Shown: one piece after another, positions 1-13,018 of the stretch
Numbering within the stretch: the first letter of the stretch is position 1
Layout of the letters: the number at the start of each line of letters is the position of its first letter
NCBI RefSeq assembly: GCF_964340395.1
Contig: NC_135569.1
Location: 208,501-272,500, forward strand
Reading direction: 5' to 3'
From: Glandiceps talaboti
Lineage: Eukaryota > Hemichordata > Enteropneusta > Spengelidae
Length of the DNA stretch: 64,000 bases
Notes under the pieces: model-generated
What the model was told of the DNA's origin: nothing
Database searches by the model: none
The model's input: the letters and a program-made list of their open reading frames with translations, nothing else
Program-made: the position numbers and the translations under genes

Positions 1-26
1 ACAATGGTTCCATGTACTAATTTCAG

Positions 27-1983
27 GGATGTCAACAAAACGTAGAAGACTGGCAGAAAATTATCCAAGTGAGATCCCTTGTACTAGCTCCACAGGAAGA
101 CATGAGGACTTGGTTGAAGTATGCCAGTCTATGCAGAAAAAGTGGTAGACTGGTAAGTTAAGCAGTTAGCTCTTGAATAAGTTTCAAAGCTATGATACTT
201 CATTTGAAACTATATATTGTACATTTGTTTTATTAGATATTCATGTTGGATCAGAATACAATTTGTTACGGTTGAAGACTTTTTCCTAATACTGTAGCTT
301 AATTGAAAATAATTCATGAGTTTGCATAATTTATTAAGTTATGTAATTTTCCCACAGAAACTATCCCACAAGACTTTGGTGATGTTACTAGGTATGGACC
401 CATCTAAACTACCAGACCAACCATTCCCTACAACTCATCCACATGTAACATTTGCCTATATGAAACACATGTGGAAAAATGGAGAACAGGTAAGAATTAT
501 TAGATTCATTAATTTCACTTGATTTTGTACCAAAAATTTCAAGTAGCTCACCAAGATCAGATTTTGTTCAAAAAGCAAGGAATACACTTTAGGAAAACTT
601 TGTGTAATGTGATAGGAATCTGATGTTTTGTGAAGGACTGTAATTCAATCCCAGTTCTCTGATCAGTACTAGTTTACCTATACAGCTATAAAGATTACAT
701 AGGGTCATTCCATCAATTAGGACTAACGTGTTCTACATCTATGCCACAACCTTTTCTTTCCCAAATGTTATGCTAATTTGATATTGGGGGTTGTTACATC
801 ATGGAAAGCAAATTTCATAATTTAAGTGATTTGTCCACCAGATTGTAAGTACACAAAAGTTTCTAATATGTGTAGCCAGAAAAACACAATGCCAAGGAAC
901 AACCATGAACAATATTTATGATTATATGTCTTTGGAATTGGTGACTTTCTTCTGTTTTCTGTGCTATAGTGTCTTCATTTCATTGATTGAGTTCTAATAT
1001 TCTATACCTATACATTTTTCATTTCATTGATTGAGTTCTAATATTCTATACCTTTACATTCTTCATTTCATTGATTGAGTTCTAATATTCTATACCTATA
1101 CATTTTTCATTTCATTGATTGAGTTCTAATATTCTATACCTTTACATTCTTCATTTCATTGATTGAGTTCTAATATTCTATACCTATACATTCTTCATTT
1201 CATTGATTGAGTTCTAATATTCTATACCTATACATTTTTCATTTCATTGATTGAGTTCTAATATTCTATACCTTTACATTCTTCATTTCATTGATTGAGT
1301 TCTAATATTCTATACCTATACATTCTTCATTTCATTGATTGAGTTCTAATATTCTATACCTTTACATTCTTCATTTCATTGATTGAGTTCTAATATTCTA
1401 TACCTTTACATTCTTCATTTCATTGATTGAGTTCTAATATTCTATACCTTTACATTCTTCATTTCATTGATTGAGTTCTAATATTCTATACCTTTACATT
1501 CTTCATTTCATTGATTGAGTTCTAATATTCTATACCTATACATTCTTCATTTCATTGATTGAGTTCTAATATTCTATACCTATACATTCTTCATTTCATT
1601 GATTGAGTTCTAATATTCTATACCTATACATTCTTCATTTCATTGATTGAGTTCTAATATTCTATACCTTTACATTCTTCATTTCATTGATTGAGTTCTA
1701 ATATTCTATACCTATACATTCTTCATTTCATTGATTGAGTTCTAATATTCTATACCTTTACATTTTTCATTTCATTGATTGAGTTCTAATATTCTATACC
1801 TATACATTCTTCATTTCATTGATTGAGTTCTAATATTCTATACCTATACATTTTTTTTCAGCATGAAGCATTCCAACATCTGCAACACTTTGTACAGAAT
1901 TCACTGCCACAACAAGTTATACAGACAACTTCACCAAATGGAGAATCTAGTGAGAGGAAAGAACTTCATAAACTGATGGCACG
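27..1983 (+). CDS. mtor: mTOR kinase, FAT-domain exons (partial, enters from left edge)
   Basis: Three exons are visible: 27-152, 358-489 and 1862-1983. Each follows a pyrimidine-AG acceptor, and the first two end at GTAAGT or GTAAGA donors. The translation contains VEDWQKIIQVRSLVLAPQED, MRTWLKYASLC, HKTLVMLLGMDPSK, HVTFAYMKHMW, AFQHLQHFVQ and KELHKLMAR, which align in order with the FAT domain of animal mTOR, the catalytic subunit of TORC1 and TORC2. The first two exons are multiples of three (42 and 44 codons). The third ends two bases into a codon, at a weaker donor (GTTAGG); reading through that donor meets a stop four codons later. The next expected mTOR residues (CFLKLGEWQ region), the FRB domain, the kinase domain and FATC were not found downstream. 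The fragment is therefore the middle of a gene with a very long following intron, a partial duplicate, or an assembly break. Family assignment is sure; completeness is not. Confidence 0.88.
972..1850. repeat. 44-bp minisatellite, about 20 copies, in an mTOR intron
   Basis: A 44-bp unit containing CATTTCATTGATTGAG and TTCTAATATTCTATACC is repeated head to tail about 20 times. Copies differ mainly at two positions (ccTATAC or ccTTTAC; atTCTT or atTTTT). The last copy runs directly into the pyrimidine tract and AG acceptor of the third mTOR exon. Confidence 0.95.
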
Positions 1984-2011
1984 GTTAGGACAATAGATTT
2001 TTAACATTTTA

Positions 2012-2013
<2 letters not shown>

Positions 2014-2083
<70 letters not shown>

Positions 2084-2212
2084 TGTGTCTGTGTGTGTGT
2101 CTGTGTCTGTGTCTGTGTGTTTGTCTGTCTGTCTGTGTCTGTGTCTGTGTCTGTGTGTCTGTGTTTGTACATGTCTGTGTCTATGCAAACGTGTCTGTCT
2201 GTCCCTTTGTTA
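2014..2212. repeat. (GT)n with (GTCT)n interruptions
   Basis: Simple dinucleotide repeat that degrades into GTCT and GTGTCT units. It lies just downstream of the last recognised mTOR exon. Open frames across it (Cys/Val or Thr/His runs) are artefacts of the repeat. Confidence 0.97.
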
Positions 2213-2271
2213 AGATGAAAGGTCAATGTGTCGTTGAAGTTTTGGGAATTTTAAGTGAATGTATGAAATTA

Positions 2272-3600
<1,329 letters not shown>

Positions 3601-3602
3601 TA

Positions 3603-4000
3603 ATAGCTCGCGCAGCGGCAGCGGCGGCTCAATGACTAGTACGCATGCGTGTAGTATATACTATGCGAAAAAATTTGGTGGTTCTCCCAGGGATGCATTG
3701 CGGCGTGCAGTGACTACGCGTGCGCCTTCCATATATATACTACGTGCATCCTCCACACGCTACCGTATCTTCATATAGCATAGACGACATAACATCACCA
3801 TGCATTGCAATATTGTAACAGTAGGCCTGTTGGCACGATTATCGTAACATTGTAACGGGTATCGAGGCATCGCTGTACCACTAGGAGAAATTGTTACACT
3901 ATTTGGAAGTTTGACGCACGGCGGTACTGATACGGACCACTGATGACATAGCGCAGTTGAATTTCCGGGTTGTGGAAGTGCGGTTTTGACGTTTATATTG
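3603..4000. promoter_or_regulatory. CpG-rich island-like segment, possible promoter
   Basis: This segment has far more CpG than its surroundings, including GCTCGCGCAGCGGCAGCGG, ACGCATGCGTG (an NRF1-like palindrome) and CTACGCGTGCGCC. The rest of the window is CpG-poor, as expected of a methylated animal genome, so a local CpG cluster suggests a protected promoter. The nearest + strand gene is kinase K1, whose coding exon begins after an acceptor at 6957. Whether this segment drives K1, or another transcript on either strand, cannot be told from sequence. Confidence 0.4.
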
Positions 4001-6957
4001 TCGATAATTGATTTTTTTTTTTGCATGTTCTAAAAAGAATAACTGCTTTCTTATGTTTGTTGGTACAGTAACATTCCTAAATCATCGAGTTGAATTCAGA
4101 AATCATGATGTTCGGCAACATGTCAACAAAACATTTGTCCAAAGACCAACGTACGTTGGTGAAGGGTCTATGATAAGTTGGCTGATTGAAAATGAACAAT
4201 ATTAATCTAATGGCTATGATGGTTTTTGAAACCAACAACTGCATAGAGTGTTGACTTTCTTTACTTCTCGTCTATGTCAGAGAATTAGATGTCATTCAGT
4301 AAAATAAATTTTGATTGTCAACACCCCTGGAAAATGACCCAAATTAAGTGTACGAACCCTGGCCCAGGCAGCTGGTCACAAATGAATCTACCCTGTGCGA
4401 GCTTATGGGCTTTGCCTAGTTATGATATTATATAGGTAAATTCTGATACTAGATTATTTTAAACAGCTTATAAAATTATATTGCTGTTGTCCATGTAATG
4501 TGTTGAATGCATGTTGATGTCTGAAGTGATTGGTTGAGAGTGGTATCTTAAATACCAACAAAGATATTTGTCAATCGAGATGATGTAAAATGTAATAATG
4601 TAAGTATAATTTTGTTGCACCAGACGATAAAATGTAGCTCTGTTGGTTAGATTTTTTGAGTGAGATGATACAATGTAGAAGTGCTAGTAAGATTTTTGTT
4701 GTACAAATGTCGCTTTGTTTTTGTAGAGAACATTTGCCACTTCTGTATTGACACACTATGACATTTACACTTGTGCAATAGATTAGTGCAAAAATAGTTA
4801 TACCAATAGTATGGATTAGCTTGTAGTTTCATATGAAATGTTTTTTTTTATGATTTACTAGTATCTATTGTCAGCTAAAATACCCAGCACTACATATGAA
4901 TTTATCAAGATGTGATAAGTCTCAAATGAATCAAATGGAGTATGTTCAAAATAGGGTTAACAAATAATTATTTAATAATTATTAACTAATGATGCAAAAT
5001 GCCACAGTGACAGTAAATTAGCATGACATTTTTACAAAATTTTATACAGTGATAAAAGTTAAGTGTAAAAGTACTTAGTACACAGTGAAAGGCAGACATT
5101 GAGTGTACCAAATGTACTAAGTAATAAAATACAGAAATACCATGTTCCACATAACCTCTGACCTTTACAATTCAATTGAAATGTAAATTAGTTCAAGGTT
5201 CAAGCTCTTAAAGGGGGAATCCCCAGTCGTTTGGTAGTATAAATTCTTTACCAACAATGGCTGTCAGATGCAGATGAAAACGTTGTCACCAACAACCTGT
5301 ATATAGTAAACAAAAGGAAGCTGTTCTCATATACAACAAGGTACAGTTACCATTTATGGTCATTTAAATATTAGAAATTTGCGTAAAGTTTTGCTGTTCA
5401 AAGGATTGCTGACCTGTCACTTCCTACAAAGAACCAGATATTGTAGTCTGTGTTAAAGTTATGGTGTTAAACGTACTGCTTTGATTGGGAACTTCTAGTA
5501 TGGCTGACATAATTTGACAGAGAGATCAATTATCAAGTCTGAAAAGGTCAGTTACAGAATTGACATTTAAAAGTAAGGTTATTCTAATCATAAATACTAA
5601 GTGTTGAAATATATGTACATGAAGTCGGGGATAAGATCTCTTACACTGTTTATTTACACCAATTTGTACACATTCACTCAATCTTTCTTGTTATTAACAT
5701 GTATTTTTGAAGTGGTACCAATTGAAAAATGATATACTGTTGTGCGATATTTCTGCTGACATACTAAATCACATGTGAAAAATTTGAAATATTTAAAAGT
5801 TGCTTGATATAAGAAATAGCATATCAAATAGTGCACAAATTTATATGATAAATGTTTAAATAATTTCACTACTGTTCAGTTATCAACGTAGCTTAATTTC
5901 ATGAACTGACACAGCTGTAAAAATATCGGATACTTTTAATATTTTGATGACTGACAGCCATTTTCATCTTGGAATGAGGCCAAGACCTCCCAAACAGGGG
6001 GGTCATGACCTCGAGCGTAAGGTGGTGTAAATGTCAGTAGCAGTGTTACTTAGTAAAAGGAAATGAAATTCTAACTTTTAATATTATTATGGGGCTAGTG
6101 ACTAGCATATTTTGAACATGTCATAAATGATAAAGTGGTACATGTAGTACAAAGCAATCTTTTGGTCTTCTCTGTTTTGAAAAAATACCTATGAAAAGTT
6201 AAGAGATAGCTTTTAACATTCTTAACTGGTGTATAAATAGCAACTATCCGGTAGGTAATAAGGAGAAATGATTCAGTGTTCATTAACATATTAAAGAATG
6301 TGATCAAACACAATTAGAGTCATCCAAGGGGACAGTTTATTAAAATGTGTTATGAACTGCAACATATTATACAGCTCAGTGTATGTATATTAAATCATCA
6401 AAATATATATAATTCTGTCTTTCCATGTTCTATCACCAATATATGGAATATTTTAGAAGCTTACAACACAGATCATATTTTTTACTTCTCTGCACAACTC
6501 TGATTAAAATTTAAATGAGTGTTACAAAGAGTTGTCTGGAAAAGCTATAGAAAAATGTGGGTAGAATTAAAATAATTATCCTATCTAATCTTTACGGTTC
6601 TCCTGATAAGCAATTGAGAACCCAGCATAGAATCCCTGGCATTTAAATCAATATTACAAATGCTGATAAAAAAATAAAACATGAAAGTAAAATACCGGTA
6701 GATAATGTGTATGAGCCAACTAGATAGTGTGTATTAGCCCAGAGACTTAGCTATCTGGTTTGACAAGTTTGTTTAGTAGAGCAAGCTCTGTCAAGGTATT
6801 ATGTTCAGCCAGAGTAGTTTCTGAGCTTGTTTTAGTTTGAATTTTGAAACAACTTTAATTTCCTAACTACGCGATAGTTTGTTTGGAACTATACATACAA
6901 GTTTATTTGATTCTCAATTGATTATTAAAACATATGATATACACTTCACATTTCTAG
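4001..6957. other. Non-coding region upstream of kinase K1
   Basis: No convincing gene. An acceptor-like TTGGTACAG at 4060-4070 is followed by a 23-codon ATG frame (4105-4176), too short to call. At about 4605-4710 there are two diverged copies of the AATAAAATGTAG-type unit that forms a tandem array after K5 (40303-40640). At about 6530-6600 there is a sequence related to the inverted-repeat element at 24484-24790. The region ends in TTCACATTTCTAG (AG at 6956-6957), the likely acceptor of the K1 coding exon. Confidence 0.5.
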
Positions 6958-7024
6958 GTGATGTTGAACATTATTATTTTAATGTCTACATACTGACTTG
7001 TTGGTGTTGTAACCATATTGGAGG

Positions 7025-8962
7025 ATGGAAAACTATAAGAAAATTGAGAAGATAGGCAGAGGAGCTTTTGGTTCTGTTGTGCTTTTCAAAAACAAGGAGA
7101 CAGGCCGACAGACTGCTGGAAAGGTGTTAAAATGTGACACACCCGAATCTCATACAGAGACTATGAAAGAAATTATGATCCTGGCCAGAATTGACCATAC
7201 ACATGTAGTGAAGATTGTTGATGTTGTCAATACTAAATGTCCAGGGTTTAGAGATGCTTGGGAAGTGTGGTTGATGATGGAATACTGCAGTGAGGGAACC
7301 TTAGATCAATACATGAAAAAGGACAACAGAAAATCTGATTATGCTCTCAAGTTGAAGTTCATGACACAAGTCACTGAAGCAGTAGCATTCTTGCATGATA
7401 ACAATATTGTACACAGAGATTTGAAACCGGATAATATTTTGATAACAATCAAAAGAGGTGAAGTTCTGGCTAAAGTGTCAGATTTTGGACTCTCCAAACT
7501 AGCTGAGAGTTTTTCTGGAAATTGTATCATGAACACTGTGTGTGGTACCATGTTGTATATGGCTCCTGAGGTTATGGATGAACATTATGATGAAAAAATT
7601 GATGTTTTCTCTCTGGGTGTCACGTTCATAGAGCTTGTGACAAATCAACAACTTCGGACACCGATTGCAAGTGAATTGAGGAGGAACAGGAAATATCAGC
7701 CATATGTGTCTCGTCATTTACCGCTCAGCTCAGAACTGAGAGAAGCTATCTTATCAATGATTGCATTTAAGTCTACAGATCGTCCCACTGCAGAGAACAT
7801 GTATTATATGTTTGTGTGTGAGAGTAAATCTGCTGAAAGAGTACCAAAGAAGTTGGAGAAAGACAGGAAAGTTGATAATGTCCTGAAAGAAGGGTACAGA
7901 AGAAAGGACAACATGTTGAACCCTCGTGGAGAAAGAGAACCTTTGGATGATCAGAGAAGACATGAAAGAGGTAGACGGTATGCAGAAGACCTGTATATGA
8001 AGGATAGAGAATATAGAAGAGAAATTGGAATGACAGGTGGAACTCCAGACAGGGAGATGCAACCCAGAGGAAGGGCTGCAGGAGAACTCGACTGGAAGCC
8101 AGTAGATCTGGTGAGTGCTATAAAGAGGCATGAAGAAAGACGTAGGAAGATACACGACATGGATAGGGTTCCAGTGGAAGATGATGAGTTAGAGGACTTA
8201 GGAGAAATGCTTCATGAAATAAAAGTAGGCAGACCAAAGGATCGTAGAAAGCCTGTACACCCAAGTCCTAAGCCGAATGAAGACAGACATGATGTGATAG
8301 CATTACATGATAAGTACTATCCAAGGAAACATGGGGATGGAGCTCGGTATGAAGAAAAAATACAAGTGGATGCTCCTCGAGATGTGAAACGTGTGGCTAA
8401 AGATGATTGCTTTGATGTTGGTCATTATGGAAACCGTGGGCAGAGTCCGAAGTTTAAAGGTATGCCAGACAGCATTATGTTGGCAAAAGATAGAATGGAC
8501 AGAGACAAAAGACAAGATGAACCAAGACGAGTAGAGGATACTGACAAGTATCCCTATTATACACAGCCATCAGCTCAAGATGTTGAAGATGAGGAGCTGA
8601 AGAAATTTGAAGAAGTTTCAGATTTAGCATATTGGAGGTTTGGAATCAAAGACACTTTCTATCGAGATAAACCACATGTTGCAGTCCCACTCTACGAGGA
8701 TAACTATGGGCATAGACACAGATATGATGGACATGAGCCTCCGTACATCAGACATGCAGATCATTATGACTACTATTGTGGAGAAATTGATGTGAAACCA
8801 CAGGCAGCCAGGTTCAAGGCAGATATACCAGATAGTATTCCATTGGCAAAAGAAAGGCTGGAACGAAAGAAAAGCCCAGGAAAAAGATACAATAATGAAG
8901 TGATATATGAGGAAGATGACTCTGATGATAATTTTGGTTGGTGGCTTGACCACAGAGAGTAA
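7025..8962 (+). CDS. K1: STK35/PDIK1L-like Ser/Thr kinase with long charged tail
   Basis: 645 aa. The kinase domain (about 4-265) has glycine loop GRGAFG (11-16), Lys33, alphaC Glu49, hinge MEYC (85-88), HRDLKPDN (Asp132, Asn137), DFG (153-155), APE (180-182) and the late Arg253, so it should be active. CDTPE, AFLHDNNIVHRDLKPDN and VSDFGLSK recall human STK35 and PDIK1L. The tail (about 270-645) is Arg/Lys/Asp/Glu-rich and probably disordered, with repeated motifs at 480-495 (PDSIMLAKDR) and 601-616 (PDSIPLAKER) and weaker copies near 359 and 422. Start: an in-frame TAA lies just upstream, and the exon begins after an acceptor at 6957, implying a 5' UTR intron. The segment after alphaF (about 205-235) is shorter than in K5. 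The last residues and the stop lie in the first copy of a 71-bp repeat. Substrates are unknown. K5 is the closest paralogue. Confidence 0.9.
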   Translation: MENYKKIEKIGRGAFGSVVLFKNKETGRQTAGKVLKCDTPESHTETMKEIMILARIDHTHVVKIVDVVNTKCPGFRDAWEVWLMMEYCSEGTLDQYMKKDNRKSDYALKLKFMTQVTEAVAFLHDNNIVHRDLKPDNILITIKRGEVLAKVSDFGLSKLAESFSGNCIMNTVCGTMLYMAPEVMDEHYDEKIDVFSLGVTFIELVTNQQLRTPIASELRRNRKYQPYVSRHLPLSSELREAILSMIAFKSTDRPTAENMYYMFVCESKSAERVPKKLEKDRKVDNVLKEGYRRKDNMLNPRGEREPLDDQRRHERGRRYAEDLYMKDREYRREIGMTGGTPDREMQPRGRAAGELDWKPVDLVSAIKRHEERRRKIHDMDRVPVEDDELEDLGEMLHEIKVGRPKDRRKPVHPSPKPNEDRHDVIALHDKYYPRKHGDGARYEEKIQVDAPRDVKRVAKDDCFDVGHYGNRGQSPKFKGMPDSIMLAKDRMDRDKRQDEPRRVEDTDKYPYYTQPSAQDVEDEELKKFEEVSDLAYWRFGIKDTFYRDKPHVAVPLYEDNYGHRHRYDGHEPPYIRHADHYDYYCGEIDVKPQAARFKADIPDSIPLAKERLERKKSPGKRYNNEVIYEEDDSDDNFGWWLDHRE

Positions 8963-9361
8963 TTTCTACATTGAAATTCATCAGATGTTAGCTTCTACAC
9001 TACTTTGGTTGGTGGCTTGACCACAGAGAGTAATTTCTACATTGAAATTCATCAGATGTTAGCTTCTACACTACTTTGGTTGGTGGCTTGACCACAGAGA
9101 GTAATTTCTACATTGAAATTCATCAGATGTTAGCTTCTACACTACTTTGGTTGGTGGCTTGACCACAGAGAGTAATTTCTACATTGAAATTCATCAGATG
9201 TTAGCTTCTACACTACTTTGGTTGGTGGCTTGACCACAGAGAGTAATTTCTACATTGAAATTCATCAGATGTTAGCTTCTACACTACTTTGGTTGGTGGC
9301 TTGACCACAGAGAGTAATTTCTACATTGAAATTCATCAGATGTTAGCTTCTACACTACTTT
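8936..9361. repeat. 71-bp tandem repeat, six copies, overlapping the K1 stop codon
   Basis: Six head-to-tail copies start at 8936, 9007, 9078, 9149, 9220 and 9291, and appear identical. The first copy encodes the last residues of K1 (WWLDHRE) and its TAA. The others therefore repeat the stop codon and the first part of the 3' UTR. Confidence 0.97.
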
Positions 9362-10802
9362 AACAATGACTAGATTTTTACTTAATTTTAACTAAACTAC
9401 TTTAATAGAATAACTGATCTCTTATTTCTATTTTGCATTTATGACTCATTTTCATTTAAAATCAAGTGAAATATGCATTTTTTTTTTTTTAAAACAATTT
9501 CAGAACAGTTTCCAAAACTTTTTCTTATTTTCTTCCCCAACACCAAAATAGTACATGGTATCTGATGTTGATTTAATCTTAGACTATAGTAGTACTACTG
9601 ATATAGCTACTCTAGGTACCATATCCAATCCAAGAATTGAAGATAAAATTGACCCTCAATAAGTTGTAGGTTACAGGATTCATTGGAACAACTGTTACTA
9701 ATTGAGGGTTATGAGAAGCTAATTATATAGTCAGAATTGTCTATTCATCTTTTGTAACATTGGTATTTGATTTGATTTGATTTGATTTGATTTGATTTGT
9801 TGATTTCACCAGAAAAAACACCATACATAACAAATAAATTAACAAAATATATAAATTAAATTAAGTCAAAGAATATTCAATCAAATACATCAGTAATTAC
9901 ATGGACCTGGTGGGGGTTGTAGAAATAGTTCTACAGAACTAGTCTAGCCCACAATTCTTTAACAGCTTACAGAGAAATCATGTGAAACAATGGCCACAAA
10001 GAAGAGTACTGGGGGTAAATCTTACATGTGTATTTTTATTTGCAAACAGTAAAAGAAAGACAACTATAGAAGAATACTATTACAGGAGATTTTTTATGTT
10101 TTCTCAATAATGGGGCTACTGTGAATTCTTCAATACTCAGTTTAAGTTACGGTTTGTCTACATTTCATACTCAGAACGATAGAATTTAGAAGATAAGAAT
10201 ATCGATTTGAGAAAGCAAATCATAGCTGTTGAATTTGTCTGACAAACATGATTTAGATAACCCATAGCTTGTATAAAGTACAAGCAAGTTGCTTTATGAA
10301 TAGAAAAGTATGGAAGAAATATCCAGGACATTCGACATCATGACACTGCATGTGGTACAGTATTGTACAAAAAGATGTCATTGGTGCATGGTTCTTTAGT
10401 ACTCAAAGTATGAGTTAAGACATTCAAAGTCACCATTAGTCTTCCCCAGGTTTTCATAAATTATATTTACATACCGGTATGTATGCTTATATTTAATCTT
10501 CAGTATAATTCTGCCTTTAAGCCGAAACATACCTGTGACATAAGGACTTTGTCATTTCTTGAAAAGGCTCCTTAGGTCACTGTTATTTTTGTTGACTCAC
10601 AAAGAAAAATGTTTGGGAATAATACATTCCTAAAGTGAACTCTATAACCCACCAATAAATCTAAGTTTGTATACACACACTCTAACTTTGTGTTCAATAA
10701 ATCATGTTGTTATTGACCAAGGGGTAATATCTCTTGTGTTGCTTACAGATGTATGTTGCTGTGTTAAACTACTCAATACTTAAGACTACTTGCACTATGT
10801 TT
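9362..10802. other. Non-coding region after K1
   Basis: AT-rich, no gene seen. It holds a (TTGAT)n pentanucleotide tract at about 9765-9799 and an AATAAA near 9833 that could serve K1 polyadenylation. Confidence 0.6.
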
Positions 10803-10876
10803 CGTCAGTGCTGTATTAAAGGTCGTATTTGCTGTACAATTGTATAGCAGATACAACCTTTAATACTGCACTGACG
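10803..10876. repeat. 74-bp near-perfect palindrome (hairpin)
   Basis: The left arm, beginning CGTCAGTGCTGTATTAAAGG, is the reverse complement of the right arm, ending CCTTTAATACTGCACTGACG. The arms are 37 bp each with four mismatches and essentially no loop. It could be a small foldback or MITE, or a transcribed hairpin. No flanking duplication was established. Confidence 0.85.
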
Positions 10877-12040
10877 CGACAATTAGAGCATGCACTAGTG
10901 TTATTTTCACTACAGTGCAATACTGAAAACATTATTACATACCACCATGCAAATGAATACAAATGAGGACAGGGCCATTTGCTTTTAACATGAAAGTGTG
11001 TGATTGCACAGCATGAAGAGTGTCATATTTATGGAAATTTTCTGTTTTCGTTAAACATGATGACAGAACCCCATTCCATGAGAGTTCAAATGCGGGTACT
11101 CAGGGGCATTTGGCTTGCACTTGCAGTATTTTTGGCTACACTTTCACTTGCTATATGCTAGAGAAAGTGTGGCCAGAGATAACACTGCACTGCAAACACT
11201 TGTGCAAATACTCTGAGTATGCCACTCTTGCAATCATATATCATGGGATTCTGACAATAACTTGACACTTGACTTCTAAACTGATGATACAATAGAAAGT
11301 AATCTAATGAGAAGTCATGATCTCAAGAAGTAAATGAACTGTAGAGGGCAGCATAGGGTGTAATTAAATCAAAAGAAACATATTAACCAAATTACCTCAG
11401 TTAAATTATGAAATAAATCAAAGCCTGTGACAGCTGATTTTAGAGACTAATCAAGATAGCACTGTCTAGCACAGACTCCTGGCTAATGTTTAATAAATCA
11501 CAAATACTTTCCAAACTCGATCTTCTAAAGAACTGTAATCATTATGGTCTAATTCAGGGTATTGTTTTCTGGTCAAAATGGATCTAAACTGGGTCTGGGT
11601 TGGCAGTATTGGCCACACTCCCCTGCTCCCCACCAGAGTAGGCCACAGGTACCACCCCTAGGTTTCAGGGTTGGGAGGAGATGGGGATATAAAGTGGTGT
11701 GGGTTTGTTCTGTTTATAGTAATACATTTTTTTGTTGCTATTTCACCAACATTCAAACAACATGTGTATTGGCCCTGGTGTCAAACACTGTAAATAACCC
11801 AACACATTCTTGCAAAACAAGAGTATAATTTTCTACTCACATAATTAAAAATCAGTCTTGGACTATAACGTAAAGAGTCATGTGGTTTACAATGATGGAC
11901 CAACATTTTGCCATTCAACCAAAAAATCATTATGAGATTTAAATCAGTATAATCATTGATTATGTCAGGCCATGGCAAATTTAAAAGTTGACTTCCTTCT
12001 TTTTATTTATTAGGTACAAAAATTTAGACTGTAACCCAGG
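10877..12040. other. Non-coding region with one dispersed-repeat copy
   Basis: No gene seen. At about 11590-11680, GGGTTGGCAGTATTGGCC, CACCAGAGTAGGCCACAGG and GGTACCACCCCT match, in inverted orientation, a segment at 16040-16140, so both belong to a dispersed repeat family. Confidence 0.5.
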
Positions 12041-12327
12041 TCATTTGCATATTCTGATAATTACTGTGGCATTGGTTCATTAGCATACTTATCAACCAAT
12101 CACAATCAGTGATATAATAATCAGCCAATCAGCAATGGATATACATGTGAGTGACAACTATAGATCCTTATACAATCGGTATTTGGTATGATAGAGTTCA
12201 GTATGTTAATTCTAAACTCAAACTGGTCATTTGCAAACAGCAGGTTTGAAGTTGCGACACAAACCATCAGGCACTGAAGATCTCAATTTTGCAAGGTTTG
12301 TTCAAAGTTCTTTTAATATAAGTACAG
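12041..12327 (+). promoter_or_regulatory. Putative K2 promoter and 5' UTR exon
   Basis: Contains an octamer-like ATTTGCAT (12043-12050) and two CCAAT boxes (12096-12100 and 12125-12129). A candidate 5' UTR exon ends at AGTACAG|GTAAAT (donor at 12328). The matching acceptor TTGTTTTCAG ends at 12974, 44 bp before the K2 ATG. The transcription start is not defined. Confidence 0.4.
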
Positions 12328-13018
12328 GTAAATCTTGTATTTAGGAAAGAAGTGCATAATTTGATGAACTGGGATTTAAGTTTTTTTAAACTCTATCAAA
12401 GATACGTGGAAATGTTCTCTATAAGTGCTGTAAAGGAAGGAAAGAAGTTAATAATGAGAGAGAAAAATACATGAAAGTGAATAAGGATGTCATAAAATCA
12501 CATGTAGGAGAACCTTAAGCACTTGATTGTGTGTACGAAGACAAGTGGTAGACAAATGGTTTTAATTTCATTGCAACACTGACCAAGAATGTAGAAGTCT
12601 TAGAGTAGACTGACAGTACTAAAGATACATAAAATGTATTTGTATTGTGGTAATAGTCATTTTCTCATGCCCTTATGGCCAGGCAATATTACAGTTAGGC
12701 TATAAGTGTATAATGTTTGTGTCAAAGCTAGGGAGTCACAGTTAGGCAATAAGTGTATAATGTTTGCATCAAAGTTAGGCAATAAGTATATTTGAGTGAA
12801 AGCTAGTAGGGAGTTACAGTTAGGTCTACACTTGGGATAGGGATAAGGTTAGAATCTCTAACAAATTAGACAGTAAAGTGTGGGTACATTAAAGTATTAT
12901 TATAGTATTTGACAGTACATGGAAACTTCAGTGGCTATAAGCTTATAAGGTATGTTTTGATTGATTGTTTTCAGCAATAATTCAAACTTAAAGAGTTAAT
13001 TTACAAGTGATTCAAGTA

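Noticed and set aside
4105-4176. 23-codon ATG frame as a first coding exon
   Set aside because: Too short, no recognisable motif, and the only nearby donors are weak; kept as a note on the CpG segment.
11562-11828. 88-codon + strand frame
   Set aside because: Overlaps a dispersed repeat copy and has no recognisable protein features.
13007-13018. Upstream GTG start for K2
   Set aside because: GTG is not a credible start here; the ATG at 13019 aligns with all paralogues.
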